A stretch of 64,000 nucleotides of DNA from Stenopsyche tienmushanensis (Eukaryota > Arthropoda > Insecta > Trichoptera > Stenopsychidae), in contig WACJ01000116.1 in NCBI GenBank assembly GCA_008973525.1, positions 930,001 through 994,000 on the forward strand. The letters are read 5' to 3'. The notes under the pieces were generated by a model. It searched no databases. It was not told the DNA's origin and was given only the letters and a program-made list of their open reading frames with translations. This document shows positions 15,001-25,000 of the stretch, in pieces. The position numbers were made by a program, and so were the translations under genes. Numbering within the stretch: the stretch's first letter is position 1; the number at the start of each line of letters is the position of its first letter.

Positions 15001-16104
15001 TAGCCTGATTTCCTGGTCCTGTCAGCCATTTTTACTCTCCAATCTGTTGCTTAAACTGCTATTAAAACAATCTTATCTTAATTTAATTATGTGGGAAAAG
15101 CAATAGATTATAACCACATGAAAGCCGTTCATCTTTAGAAAAAAAAACCCTATGGAGATTTGCTTTATTTTGTTAAAATAGCATAAATACTCATAGTCTA
15201 TTGTTGTTGCTTTATTGAACATTATATTTGTATTAAATATATATTGCCGATATAAAATTAAAAGCCTCACCTAACCAATATCCGTCGATATTGAGTGGAA
15301 TTTGGGTTTTCAGACATGTTTTAGACCATTTCGGATCACAGATTACTTTAAAATAAAATTATCGCGATTATTTCCATATCGTATTACATGGAATAAAAGG
15401 CATTGTCTTGGTATAATTTTTATACGACGACACTAAATTCTTAAAAAGCATATCCAATGGAGATATTCCTCGATTTATCAGGCTTTCGAATAATGACCCT
15501 CTGAATAAAACATGAGAATCAAATCGTTTCGAAAGCCATATACATATGTATATAATCCTTTAAATATATGCCTTCCAATGTGGAGATAATTTCTTTTGTG
15601 CTCGTAAAGACAATAAAACATTCGTTAAGCCTTTGACTATCGAATTTGTTGGAAAATTAGCGATCGATCAATTGGATTGCCAATCTTTAAATGTAGTCTT
15701 CGAATTTATAAAATTTTAAAATCAGACTATCAATGTGGATTACAGCTGAAAAGGTTGATGCTAGTGCTTATTGATGACTTACTTAATTGGTAGTCGAAAA
15801 GCTCCCGAGCTGCAGATATTGGTAATACAACCAATCCGATAAGAAGATCAGCTACCGCAAGATTAACAATAAATGAATAAGTTGGACTCCTTAATCTTGG
15901 ACTGCAAGCTACTCCAACTATCACAAGTAAATTTCCAGCCACTGTCAAAACGATCAAAAATGCCAAAGCCACGGCCTCCAACAGCCACAGAGCTGATGTC
16001 CTCCACAAAGAAAATGATGTATCATAAGTAATATTTATCGATTGAAGATCATCGAAAGTATAGTTCAGATCGGTCTCATTATCATAAAACGTCATGTTCA
16101 CCAT
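8..16104 (-). CDS. Alpha1-adrenergic-like biogenic amine GPCR, 5' four exons (partial)
   Basis: Plasma-membrane class A receptor, probably for octopamine, tyramine or a related amine. Exons 15783-16104, 10287-10527, 6610-6796 and 8-120 join in frame (phases 1, 2, 0; the last ends in phase 2), giving about 287 residues. Exon 1 has an N-terminus with four N-glycosylation sequons (NMT, NET, NYT, NIT), TM1 with GNLLVI and TM2 with NLAVADLL then VVLPISA. Exon 2 has the disulphide Cys (VC), amine-binding Asp in SLDVLCCTASILSLC, ERH in place of DRY, and the TM4 Trp. Exon 3 has TM5 (FSACGSFYLPALVML, then WWRVYRAA). Exon 4 is Ser/Arg-rich loop 3. DVLCCTAS and GV..PL resemble vertebrate alpha1 receptors. 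Met is at 16104; the GTG at 16110 is not a likely start. TM6-7 should lie left of base 1. Exons 2 and 3 are GC-rich in AT-rich introns. The ligand is inferred. Exon 4 is the least certain, resting on phase, splice sites and composition. Confidence 0.82.
517..895 (+). repeat. Interspersed repeat family A, copy 1
   Basis: The stretch shares long blocks with 13175-13430, 17135-17460, 23785-24125, 33485-34185, 34190-34735 and 57955-58085. Shared landmarks are AAGCTTCATACACGCTGC, ATAAGTGGATTTGTACGGA, GGAGACAGACAGAGACGGAG and TAACCCAAATTTAT. One end reads like GAGGTAAGACACAG and the other contains the reverse of GAGCTAATTTTAAA. It has no coding potential. Class is unknown; a nonautonomous DNA element is one possibility. 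Confidence 0.7.
995..1329. mobile_element. TA-flanked MITE (DDE/Tc1-related), copy 1
   Basis: The terminal inverted repeats start CAGGATTTTTGGCATATGGACC and are matched at the other end by the complement of GTCCATGTGCCAAACACTCTG, with TA on both sides. The inner flank GGGGGTTAG and ACGTTTTACA/GAAACGTAGC recur in the copies at 9754 and 33614. There is no ORF. This is a nonautonomous element about 335 bp long inside GPCR intron 3. Confidence 0.7.
1273..1290. repeat. Interstitial telomere-like (CCTAA)n
   Basis: About three and a half units of CCTAA, the complement of the insect telomeric repeat TTAGG, lie inside the MITE at 995-1329. It is short enough to be chance or part of the MITE. Confidence 0.5.
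1330..3990. other. GPCR intron 3, no recognisable gene
   Basis: AT-rich intron sequence. Short open frames at 1989-2258 and 2392-2619 have low-complexity translations and match nothing I recognise. I see no repeat with a partner elsewhere in the window. Confidence 0.5.
4000..5875 (-). mobile_element. Degenerate R1/TRAS-like non-LTR retrotransposon
   Basis: Reading right to left on the minus strand: a Cys-rich knuckle-like stretch (RCKRCGKVYNAKC) near 5830; reverse transcriptase pieces around 5680-4930 (FRVGRSTIDAI, then GVPLGSVLGPALWNVMYDG); a catalytic motif FVDEVAIL, where functional elements have F/YADD; a downstream EVVHSALLYGAPIW block; and a C-terminal HLTQVLTGYGCFGSYL block near 4390. 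These are the usual order and wording of R1-clade ORF2. Many stops and frame changes show it is dead. It lies in GPCR intron 3 in the same orientation as that gene. Confidence 0.8.
5876..6609. other. GPCR intron 3, no recognisable feature
   Basis: AT-rich sequence between the LINE relic and GPCR exon 3. I see no coding signal. Confidence 0.5.
7829..8114 (+). pseudogene. Mariner transposase C-terminal remnant
   Basis: The frame reads LLTGD, then directly DNACLHMA, then NPPYFPDIASAIFHLFRF, and ends with PDRWKEV. TGD is the first catalytic block of mariner transposases, DNA.LH.A the second, and PP.F.PD.A...FHLF the third. The region between the first and second blocks is deleted and the third Asp is lost (ASAI for APSD). 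It sits in GPCR intron 2. Confidence 0.75.
9400..9480 (+). repeat. Short repeat shared with 57780-57860 (inverted)
   Basis: The block with AATTATCAAAACAAACGCCTGC, AAGACAACACGAAC and AATAATGCGAATAT recurs on the other strand at 57780-57860. A shorter match lies next to the Penelope-like fragment near 41945. It may therefore be a retroelement tail; this is inference. Confidence 0.5.
9754..10242. mobile_element. TA-flanked MITE (DDE/Tc1-related), copy 2
   Basis: The ends GAGGGTATTTTGCACC and the complement of GTGCAGAATACCCTGC are inverted. Internal plus-strand sequence keeps a scrap of transposase C-terminus (SPDLTPLDFFVWG-like, near 9860-9905, partly duplicated near 9925). That wording is typical of insect DDE superfamily transposases (WP.RSPDLTPLDFFLWG), so the MITE family is probably a deletion derivative. 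It lies in GPCR intron 2, next to exon 2. Confidence 0.7.
10528..12550. other. GPCR intron 1, proximal part
   Basis: The first 350 bases carry GC-rich patches (for example GTGCGCATGCGCCCTGG near 10800) with no coding match. Around 11400-11500 there is a scrap of the motif GTGTATTTACTACACTGAG with GGGAAAGGTTAAA, also present at 30180. Otherwise nothing is recognised. Confidence 0.45.
12556..13054 (-). mobile_element. hAT family 2 fragment, copy 1
   Basis: It begins with the terminal motif TAGGGAATCCAAT, shared with 28671, 53884 and (inverted) 36502-36515. The central block around GTAGTAAATACATCACCGGTAG and the AAATTATTTATTTCCGTCGC block are common to all copies. It has no intact ORF. Confidence 0.65.
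13175..13430 (+). repeat. Interspersed repeat family A, copy 2
   Basis: It has the family landmarks AAGCTTCATACACGCTGC and GATAAGTGGATTTGTACGGA and ends near AGCTCACTACTCAAAGGGTT. It lies in GPCR intron 1. Confidence 0.7.
14011..14974 (+). mobile_element. Mariner element, internally deleted, complete TIRs
   Basis: About 964 bp bounded by TTAGGTTGGGGAATAAGTTC and its complement, with TA at both sides (14009-14010 and 14975-14976). The plus strand encodes a helix-turn-helix half (KNGDFNVDDMPRSGRPSEFD) and, after a deletion and frame change, CIWWDWEG, then LLHNNARPHVARVV (the second catalytic position is Asn), PDLASTDYHLFRF and a tail ending SNGEYII. Full mariners are about 1.3 kb, so roughly a third is missing, including the first catalytic Asp. 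It sits in GPCR intron 1 and cannot be active. Confidence 0.9.
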
Positions 16105-17134
16105 TTTCACAAATTTTATATTTAAAAAAATAATACAATGATTATTTAGTATGATTAATATATGGCCAAATTTATTTTGTCAGGCCCACATCCTTGCTCG
16201 GGGAGAAGTTGATTACAACTGAACCGCAAGCGATTGGGGTGGGTGGTGCTTGAAAACAGGTGGTTTTCCTCCTACGGAATGGTTCAAAATAATATCAAAG
16301 GAAAATAGGCAAATATGTCATAAGTACGAAAACATATATTATTTTTCACTAAGTAAATAACAAAACATTGTGAACAAAAATGAAAAACAGATCGAAGGAT
16401 AAAAATCTTTTTAAATAGTCGAAATTATAAATATTTCTTGTTTGCCGAAACAGATTTATAATAACGAACGCCCTTTTTCGTTAGGCTTAATTAAAATAAT
16501 GCATAATTTTCGTGCAATATTGTTAATATATTTTTGTAATTTCGTGATAATGAGCTTACTTTGGGGGATGATTTCATTTAGGGCTCATTATACGTAAGCT
16601 ATAAATTGTTTCAGGAAGACGTGGTTTAAGACATTTTATGATTGTAAAATTTTCAAGCAACATTTTTAATATAAAAACGTACTAATTAATGACTCATTAT
16701 TGCAATTCTGTCTTAAAATATAATAATTTCGAATGAGGGTGTTTAACTGTTTAATAAATAAGACCAAATATCTTAGATCTTCCATCGCATTCCATTCTGC
16801 TTTTCAATGGCAATGGTCAATATATCCCGAAATTTGTATCAAAAAGTTTTCAAAAATCCAAGGGCCAAATTTGAGGAATGCCAACTGCAATATGACAACC
16901 ATTTGGCAATATTATTTTTTTTAAATAATTTTCCAAAATATTCTTGTTCTTATAAATACATATTCATTTGAATATAATTTGCACTTTTTTTTCATGGTTA
17001 TTTTAAAATTGCAAAAATTTATGGCTCACCCTATATTGTTAATAATGCTCATTATATTATTTAAGATCCTTGAAGGGATCCTCTTCAAGATCCTTGCCAA
17101 TAAGATTGCCATTCGTTTTACCATGGGTACCGCT
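16105..17134. other. Sequence upstream of the GPCR start codon
   Basis: AT-rich. The open frame at 16733-16924 is unremarkable. A 5' UTR and promoter for the receptor could lie here but no motif is distinctive enough to call. Confidence 0.4.
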
Positions 17135-17460
17135 TAACCCTTTGAGTAGTGAGCTAATTTAAAATCATCATCAACTTAGATGCTATATTTGCTTGTCCGC
17201 CCTACAAATCGCTTGCATTGCCCTACAAATCCACTTATCTATCAGGACTGTCGCAGCGTGTATGAAGCTTGTACATAAGTAAATAAAATTTTTGATAGCA
17301 CACAATATTTGGTCATTTATTTGCGTAAACATAAACAATACACTAGATATATCATTATTAGTCGATAAACGTAAGATACTCTCTCCATCTCTCTCTCCCA
17401 TTCACAATCTCAGACTTGCAAGATAATCTCTACGTCTTCATGAAATTTATTCTCATCCCC
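17135..17460 (-). repeat. Interspersed repeat family A, copy 3
   Basis: This is a minus-orientation copy: CCCTTTGAGTAGTGAGCTAA at the left, ATGAAGCTTGTACATAAG in the middle and CTCTCTCCATCTCTCTCTCC at the right, all matched in the other copies. Confidence 0.7.
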
Positions 17461-17659
17461 CGAAATAAACGGTTTCACTTTTTCGCGACATTTAGAAATC
17501 GCGGTTGAAATACCAACCTTGAGTTGAATGTTAAAATTTGTTCCATGCCGAAAAACCGAATGATCCTAAGGGACTTCAAAGTTAAATCCGCACCACTGAA
17601 TATACATAATCTCAATGCGACTGTTGCTTCTTTCACTTTCCTTCTGTTTCTTTTAAAAT

Positions 17660-18222
17660 TAAGTTTCTTTCGCAAATTAACACAGCTTTAATCATAGCCA
17701 TGGTTGAAGAAACCCGCGATATACTGTTCGCGAAATAGCTAACAAGCTAGAAATTCCACGAGCATCCGTCCATAATCATCTGACGAAATTGGGCTACATC
17801 AATCGTTCAGATGTGTGGATTCCTCATGAACTGACTGACTCAAATAAACTTCAGCGTATTTCAACATGCGATCTTCCTCTCCAACGACATAATAGTCAAC
17901 AACCTTTTTTGAAGAGACTTGTCACTGGAGATGTAAGTTGGATACTCTATGAGAATATTCAACATAAACAGTCTTGGACCAAGGGTACAAAAGCTTTAAC
18001 TGTAGCTAAGCCTGGCCTGCATCCAAAAAAAGTTTTGCTATGCATTTGGTGGGACTGGAAGGGGGTAGTTTATTATGAGCTACTTCAGCAAGGTGAAACG
18101 ATCAATTCAACAAAATATTATTTCCAACTAGACAATCTAAAGGATGCAATTGCCAGAAAACGGCTAGAATTAGCGAATAGACGATGTATTGTTTTTCATC
18201 ACGAAAACGCCAGGCCTCATGT
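17660..18222 (+). mobile_element. Mariner (HEN subfamily), 5' part only
   Basis: It starts inside the terminal motif AAGTTTCTTTCGC and continues through ARNDILF-type N-terminus remnants, VTGDVSWILYENIQHKQSW (first catalytic Asp), CIWWDWKGVVYYELLQQG and HHENARPH, then stops abruptly at 18222. The second catalytic position is Glu (GAA). The sister copies at 26234, 30302 and 38146 extend further. Frameshifts near the start make it nonfunctional. Confidence 0.85.
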
Positions 18223-18689
18223 GTGGATTTTAATTCGATCGATATTGTCTTTTTTTAAATGAAAAAAATACTTTAATAAAGTTCATACCACGCTAGCCGT
18301 TCCTTTGGAGCAAAATAGACTTGTAAGCCTCTCTGGAATGTATTGATTGAATTGGTACCCAATGGTCGGAAAATTTATGGTAGTTTCTCATCCCACAAAC
18401 CCATTTTACAAATACAGGATAATGACAGAAAACTCCAATATACGTCTCGGACGTGATCTGTATAAATTACGGTTTAAACACTTCCATCAATGACATTAAA
18501 ATGTCATAAGGAAAATTATGAATTTATGGTACGCTGATAGCCACGACTAGACCTTCCCGAAATTAAAGACATGGATTGAATAAATTCAGAGGGTATTACG
18601 GAGCAATTTAGATTTGAGGCTCGCTTAAAATTCGATTATTTTACTATAACAGTCGAACGATTACTCTACTTAAAATGTATGATTATCTT

Positions 18690-18960
18690 CTTTTAATTTA
18701 TAAAAATTAATATCTTTTTGTTCGTATGTAATACACTGCCATACCGTTCATAAGATTACAATAAAAATTCGTCCACTTATTGCTAAATATCGCGCGAGTA
18801 ACATAGGTATAGTCTAATATTTAAAAATCAATTATTGTTTGTCCGTATTTAATGCGCTGCCATAACGTTTATTAGATTGCGCTAAAACTTTGTCAACTTA
18901 TTTTTTACACTTGCGGGAATAATATAGGTATAGTAAAAATATTACTTGTATACGCAGTTT
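18690..18960 (+). repeat. Helitron-end-like two-unit repeat, copy 1
   Basis: Two diverged units lie head to tail. Each has TTTGTTCGTATGTAATAC or TTTGTCCGTATTTAATGC, a CGTT...GATTGCGATAAAA-like block, and an AATATAGGTATAGT-like end. The same dimer recurs at 59475-59720 and inverted at 60470-60705; single units are at 32745, 36545 and 50700. The AATATATAAAAATCAATGT start is typical of insect Helitron 5' ends, but no helicase is attached here, so the class is inferred. Confidence 0.55.
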
Positions 18961-19549
18961 GTTATGCGAGATGCATGCCGTGTAAGCACTAGTTATATAT
19001 AAAAGTGGACTAAGATTATTTTATTTCATGTAACAAGTGTAAGTCTGCAAGTTCTGAAATTTTGTTAAAATTGTTATATAATATAATATATAACTTCCAA
19101 GCCCACCTCTATATATAACTTTTAAACCTATAACTCTAAAAATACAGTGGAAAAAGCTATTTTAAAAAATCGTAAATTCTATTCGTGCGCTAAAGAATTG
19201 TGCAAACCTCGTAAATTCCCACTGTCGTTAAATTTATGTTGAATAAAGAATTATTACATCAGCATGTGAACGAGTAAATCGTTCATTATTATCTGCTACA
19301 TTTTACAATGTGATCAATGATTTTATTCAATGAATAAGTACGAGGACTATCTATAAAGTAAGATTACAAGGGGTCCTAAGGCGGGGGAATTATTTCGTTT
19401 CGAAGTTGGTGCACCTGGCGTGTAGGGGGGATCTTAACGGTAAGTTTGTTTGGTCCAACGTGTTTGTCGGCCATTTTGTTTAATCACTATAAATTCTTCC
19501 GATGGAGAAATCGTCACGCGCTCCCACCACCTCCCGTCGTGAGTATCAA

Positions 19550-21085
19550 TCAGAAACTCGTGGAAGTTTATGGTAGTGAAGTGAAGGCCGTACTGATACT
19601 CACGACGATGCAAGGAGTGGGAGACCATTAGTGATTTCTGACGAACTTGTGCAAAAAATTGAAGATCAAGTGCGATATAACCGCTTTGTGACGCTTCACG
19701 ATCTTCATGAAGAATTTCCTGACATTTCTTGAAGTCTTCTTGGTAATATTGTATCGAAAAAACTTGGTTACAAGAAGTTGTGTGCGAGATGTGTGCCCAG
19801 AATGCTCACACCGAAGCACTATCGAAATCGCGTGACCACCACGATTTTTTTTATCGTTTTACATAGGAGAGAGTAGCTTTTCTGGACTCTGTTGTGACGG
19901 GGGATAAGACTTGGGTTTGTCACTACATCGTAGAGCGTAGACTATACATAGACAATGATGGAAAATGGAGGCGACGGGCAACGAAGCCCTCGCTAGAACC
20001 AAAACACGGATGCGGGATAATCGCCTGCAATTAGCGGCCGAGAAAATGGAGTCAATGATATGTAGCAGACGGAGAAGACCGTGGGTCAAGCAGCGTGTTG
20101 TTGGAGAACACGAGGTGGAATACAGCAAAACGATGAGATACCAATAGAGATTGGGACCCTCATGGACAACAAGCTGACCTTTAGCAAACACATAGGAGAA
20201 GTTGCGCATAAGGCGCAGAAGGTGGCCAGCGAGCTTAGACGGCTCATGCCCAACATTAGAGGGCCAAAGCCGTGCAGAAGATGTACCATAAACGAGGTAA
20301 TACACTCGATCCTTCTGTATGGAGCCCCGATATATCACTAGTCGTTCAGATGCGACACCAACAGAAAAAAGCTCGCCAGGGTGCAATGACAGAGAGCGTT
20401 CCGAGTCATCGGAGCGTATAGGTCAGTGTCCGAAGACGTAGTGCTTGTGATCGCTGGAATACCCCTGCTGAGCCTCCAGGCAAAGAAGAGTGTCTTAGAC
20501 TACGAAGATCTGAAGGAAACCTGGCAGTAGAGATGGGATCAGTCTAGCAAGGGAAGATGAACTCACCGGCTTAACCCGGTCGTAAGTTGGTGTAAGGCCC
20601 GAAAACATGGCGAATGGACCCACCGCTTGACGCAGGTGCTCACTGGGCATGGATGCTTTGGTGCATACCTGAAGCGGATTGGCAAGGAAACATCCGCGAC
20701 CACTGCCAATCGGAGGTCGACAATTTAGAATACACCATCACTGACTGTGAGGCTTGGGCATCCCAGAGAAATTCGCCATAGTCCACAGCATGATGGCAAG
20801 CAAGAAGAACTGGGACCTTTGGCACGATTACGTTGAAGAAATCCTGAGCGCCAAAGAGGGCAGTGAGAGATCAGACTACCTGTCCTCCTGAAGCAATGTG
20901 AAAAACAATACCAGGTGGATAGAGACGGACAAGGGAGGGGTTTAGTCAGTACGAATCTGACACTACCCTGGGATCAAACCTAGGGTGTCTTATGCAAGAT
21001 TCCCCTCCCACAAGAAAAAAAAAGACATAGACAATGGCGATTACGTTGAAATATATATTTTAATATATTTATGAAATATCCTGTG
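19550..21085 (+). pseudogene. Mariner-like transposase relic split by a LINE
   Basis: The left part (19550-19957) reads DELVQKIEDQVRYNRFVTL, then CARCVPRMLTPKHYRNRV and VTGDKTWVCHY (first catalytic block). This is the wording of the mariner group found in SETMAR-type and insect elements. The right part (from 21025) continues with NGDYVEI, a usual transposase C-terminal ending. The second and third catalytic blocks are missing, so an internal deletion preceded the LINE insertion that now separates the parts. Confidence 0.7.
19958..21024 (+). mobile_element. 5'-truncated R1-like LINE with target duplication
   Basis: It encodes, with frame breaks, KMEATGNEALARTK, MDNKLTFSKHIGEVAHKAQK, LRRLMPNIRGPKPCRR, EVIHSILLYGAPIY, FRVIGAYRSVSEDVV and an LTQVL.GHGCFGAYLKRIGK block. 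This is the C-terminal half of an R1-clade reverse transcriptase, related to but distinct from the 4-5.9 kb relic. It ends in an A-rich tail at about 21012-21024. The 12 bases ACATAGACAATG flank it on both sides (19946-19957 and 21025-21036), a clean target-site duplication. Confidence 0.88.
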
Positions 21086-22019
21086 AATTGATAAATATAA
21101 GCGTTTTTCGTTCCTATATAAATATTGTAACCTTACTTTCTGGATGAACCTCGTTTAAAAAAATACTATGAAATAGTTTAGCTCAAGAGTGAGTTTAAGA
21201 ACAAGTATTTATCAGTTGTAAGTGTTTCATGATTTCTATGTGAGATCTTCCACAGCTACTTCCATTCGTTCTTTTTTTATAATTATCAGTGATATTAACT
21301 AGATAATACCTAGATTAAAATATATTTACATAGATACTCCACAGAAATGAATTTTCTTTGTTTGATAAATGACATGATTTCAAAGCACAATAGTTTATGT
21401 ATGCATTCTTGTCTGCTGAAAAGCAAACCTACCATTTATACTCACAACATTAATATCGCTCAATAAGTTGGTAGGATTTCTTTTTTTTAAGAGATTGCGA
21501 AAACACAACTCAAAATGAAGAAGAAAAAAGTTAAAAAGTAAAAAAAATCCTACAAACTTATTGAGTGACGCATTAAATTTTTTTTTTTCGAAAATTGAAT
21601 TTACACATTACTATTTGCGAATCTGAAGCTTTTTTTTCAATCAACATATCTTTGGTTAAATTATCGTTTAAATAAAACAAATAGCACTGTGTTTGGTGAT
21701 CATCATCCATCAACATATATTTCCAAATGTTACTTCAATAATAATCAGTTTAAACAATAAAATTTATTTGGCATATAGAAACGAAAAAATAGTACAAAAT
21801 AATCATTGACAGAATATACCAGACTGTGTAAAAATATCCTGTATTAGCATAAAAATATTGATTTTCTGGAACCAATTGAAAACTAAAAGGAGTTTAAACA
21901 TTTCTTTAAAACACACTGACTTCTTCAACTTTTTATATGGCTTATATAATAACAAAAACTGCTTTCACAACAGAAATTCATTGGCACTGTCTATCAAGTT
22001 TCGCACAATATTCATAAAG

Positions 22020-25000
22020 TTAAGAACTTTTAACTTTGTCATGCACTTTTTTGTTCTTGTTTTTCAACAATTTTTCTTCAATCTTTATGGGTTTTTTTGG
22101 ACCCTTTTCAGTTATAAGCTTAATGAGAGCAGTCCAAGGGGATTCATACACAATTGTAAAAATATAACTAAGCATAAATGCCCATAAAATGAAGCCTGGA
22201 GTCATTGCAGCCTGAATAAAAAAACATATCAACATTCAATATTTTATAATTAATTTTTTTTAATATTTCATATATTAGGTAAAATATACTTACGTTCGAA
22301 CTCACTGTTGCTTCTATTGGCGTTTGACTGAACGACAATATGAAAAACATTGTCAACGGGCTAGCCAAGAATACCCAGAAAGCCATCCTTGATAACGGGA
22401 TGAAAGCCTTCACCGAAAGTAGTGTATTCATTATGCCTAAGAATATAAATTGCGTTTATGAATTTTAATATAAATTTCACGTTTTTAAATTTGATCAATA
22501 TTACCTCCATTTCCAGTTTCACAAGCGATTATAACCCACGCAGAAGAGAGAGCCCATACAGTTCTTGATAGAGAAACATACCACATGCTCACTGTTACAT
22601 CATCAATGAGAGTTGAATAGGCAGTCATTTGGCAAACACATATTATAGTCCATACTACCCAAATGAGTCTTAATACATGCTGAAAATAATAATCGATTGA
22701 GAAATCTTAATTGAATCAATGTATTAGAAATATTTATGAAATACATAAAAAAATCTTAAATAGACACATTAAAAAACCTTACTTTATTTATGTGTAGCTT
22801 CTTCTTCAGTCGAAAAACAATATATCCTGCGACTGTACCGACAATATATGGGTTAATTCTAATCCATGGAGGATCATAGAATATATTACGCTTCAAGTAA
22901 AATCCATTTAACCTAAAAATATAAATATCATTCAGCTATCTTAGTATTGAATTTCAAAGTAAAATTAGAATCTTTAGCTAGCTTCCCCCCGCTCTCAGAA
23001 TGCAATTGGCCGCATGTGTACCGCCTGGTAATAAATGATTTGGGCATGAGCAGCCCACATACAGCTATCCATGTGAGAAGCATGCACGCATACCCTGTGT
23101 GTTTCTGCTCTTTGTTGATGCTCGCACCGGAAACTGCACACGCTTCAATTCAAATACCATATCAGTCGAAATCATTGGGACACAACCGCTTCTTCTTGAA
23201 AATTTTCAATTCAAACTGTAGCTCTAGCTGTAGCTGTAGAACTTTCCTATATTTTCCAAGTGTATTTGAATAAAATTCTTCCGGAAGTATCCGATCTTGT
23301 CTGTTGATTCTTGTATAGTTTATGTTGGATTTAATTCAATTTCAGCACTCAGGATATCATCATCCACTTTCTCTCACTTCGGACTATATTTCTGACTGTC
23401 CACTGAAAGTGTTGGCGAAAGACGAAGCCCCTTATCATCTTCAACGTGATCTACCAGATGTATTTCCAATCTACTACACAAAGCAAGGCTTTTGCAGCAT
23501 TTATTGGGAAATCTATGATTGCATGATGACAGTTAACACTGTATTATCTTATGTTAAAAATTTAGTTTAATGTAGATCTGTGAGAATCCGTCCAATCAGA
23601 TTTCTTATTAAAATACCTATTACTTAAAAAGTATATGACTCTGTTGTTACGAAATACTATTGCTTGATCAATTTTGAATATAGCAGACTTTAAATCTTCC
23701 AATCGCGTTGAAAATACGCCTTTGAATTGTTCATACTCTGATATTTTTCATTAGAAACATTGATCTCTAAAAAGTGCACATTAATCCTTAAAAGAGGTAA
23801 GACACAGATTTGTATCCGAATACCAGCGATTCATAAAGAACATTCTTACACATTGAGCTCGGAGACAGACAGAGACGGAGAGTATCTTGCACGTTGAGTT
23901 TAGAGAAAAACAGAGACGGAGAAAGTATCTTGCGTACATCATACGATTGTATAGATTATTAACCCAAATTTATCGACTAATAATGATATGTTAATGATAT
24001 TGTGTCCTATCAACAGTGTTTATTTATTTATGTACAAGCTTCATACACGCTGCGACGGTCCTGGCAGATAAGTGAATTTGTACCGATGATAAGTGGCGCA
24101 CATAAAAATATCCATGTCCATGATATGAGCGCATATTTTAATAATCATATAGTTGTTTTTATACATCAATAAATTGAGTAGTCTCCGCCTTTTCATAGCC
24201 ACTCACTGCTCCAAATTACTGGTGACTTTTCATTTAAACAAATATACATTTAAAAAGGATATGCCCTGTATTTGAAGTACAGAAATACATTTCTCTCGAC
24301 AGGGCATCATCTCACATTGTTACATTGACATGATAACTATGATTACGAATTTAGTATAATTCAAGAAAAATACTTACGTAGGAAGATATTCCTCGACTTT
24401 TACTAGATAAGCGGTGAGAGATATAGATCCCAAGAATACCATCGACGTCAATAGTACAGCAGTTTTGAAATATCTGAAATCCAATTATTTGCGTTGTTCA
24501 ATGTATGATTTAAACATATTATATTGATGCTTTACAATTGATTTGGTTCTTACACAGTCGAAAGTAGTACCAATGCAGCACATATGATGAAAAATTGCAT
24601 ATCGTTACTGAGATACCAGCTCCAAGTCAGACATCTTTCATCCAGACCACTCCAAGTGTTTATAAATAATATATTTCGCCACCAATATTTTGAACAAGTG
24701 ATATCATCTCTCTCGAGAACCCAATAAGGCATCGCATTGATCCTCCATTTTAGGATCACAATGCTGACTAATATCATAACAAAATAGGATGGAAGAATTC
24801 TGAAAATATTATAGAAAGAAAATAAATTACAGAGTCTTTCAATACGGACGCTCAACTTTGTTTAAGTTATAACAGCCATGTTTTTAAAGCAATATCTATT
24901 AAATTTATTTTGAATTATTTAATAATATATGGCAAAATATCTTGGAAAGTTACAGTGTTAAATAATGTGCGCAAGTTATTAAATTTTATTTTAAAAATAA

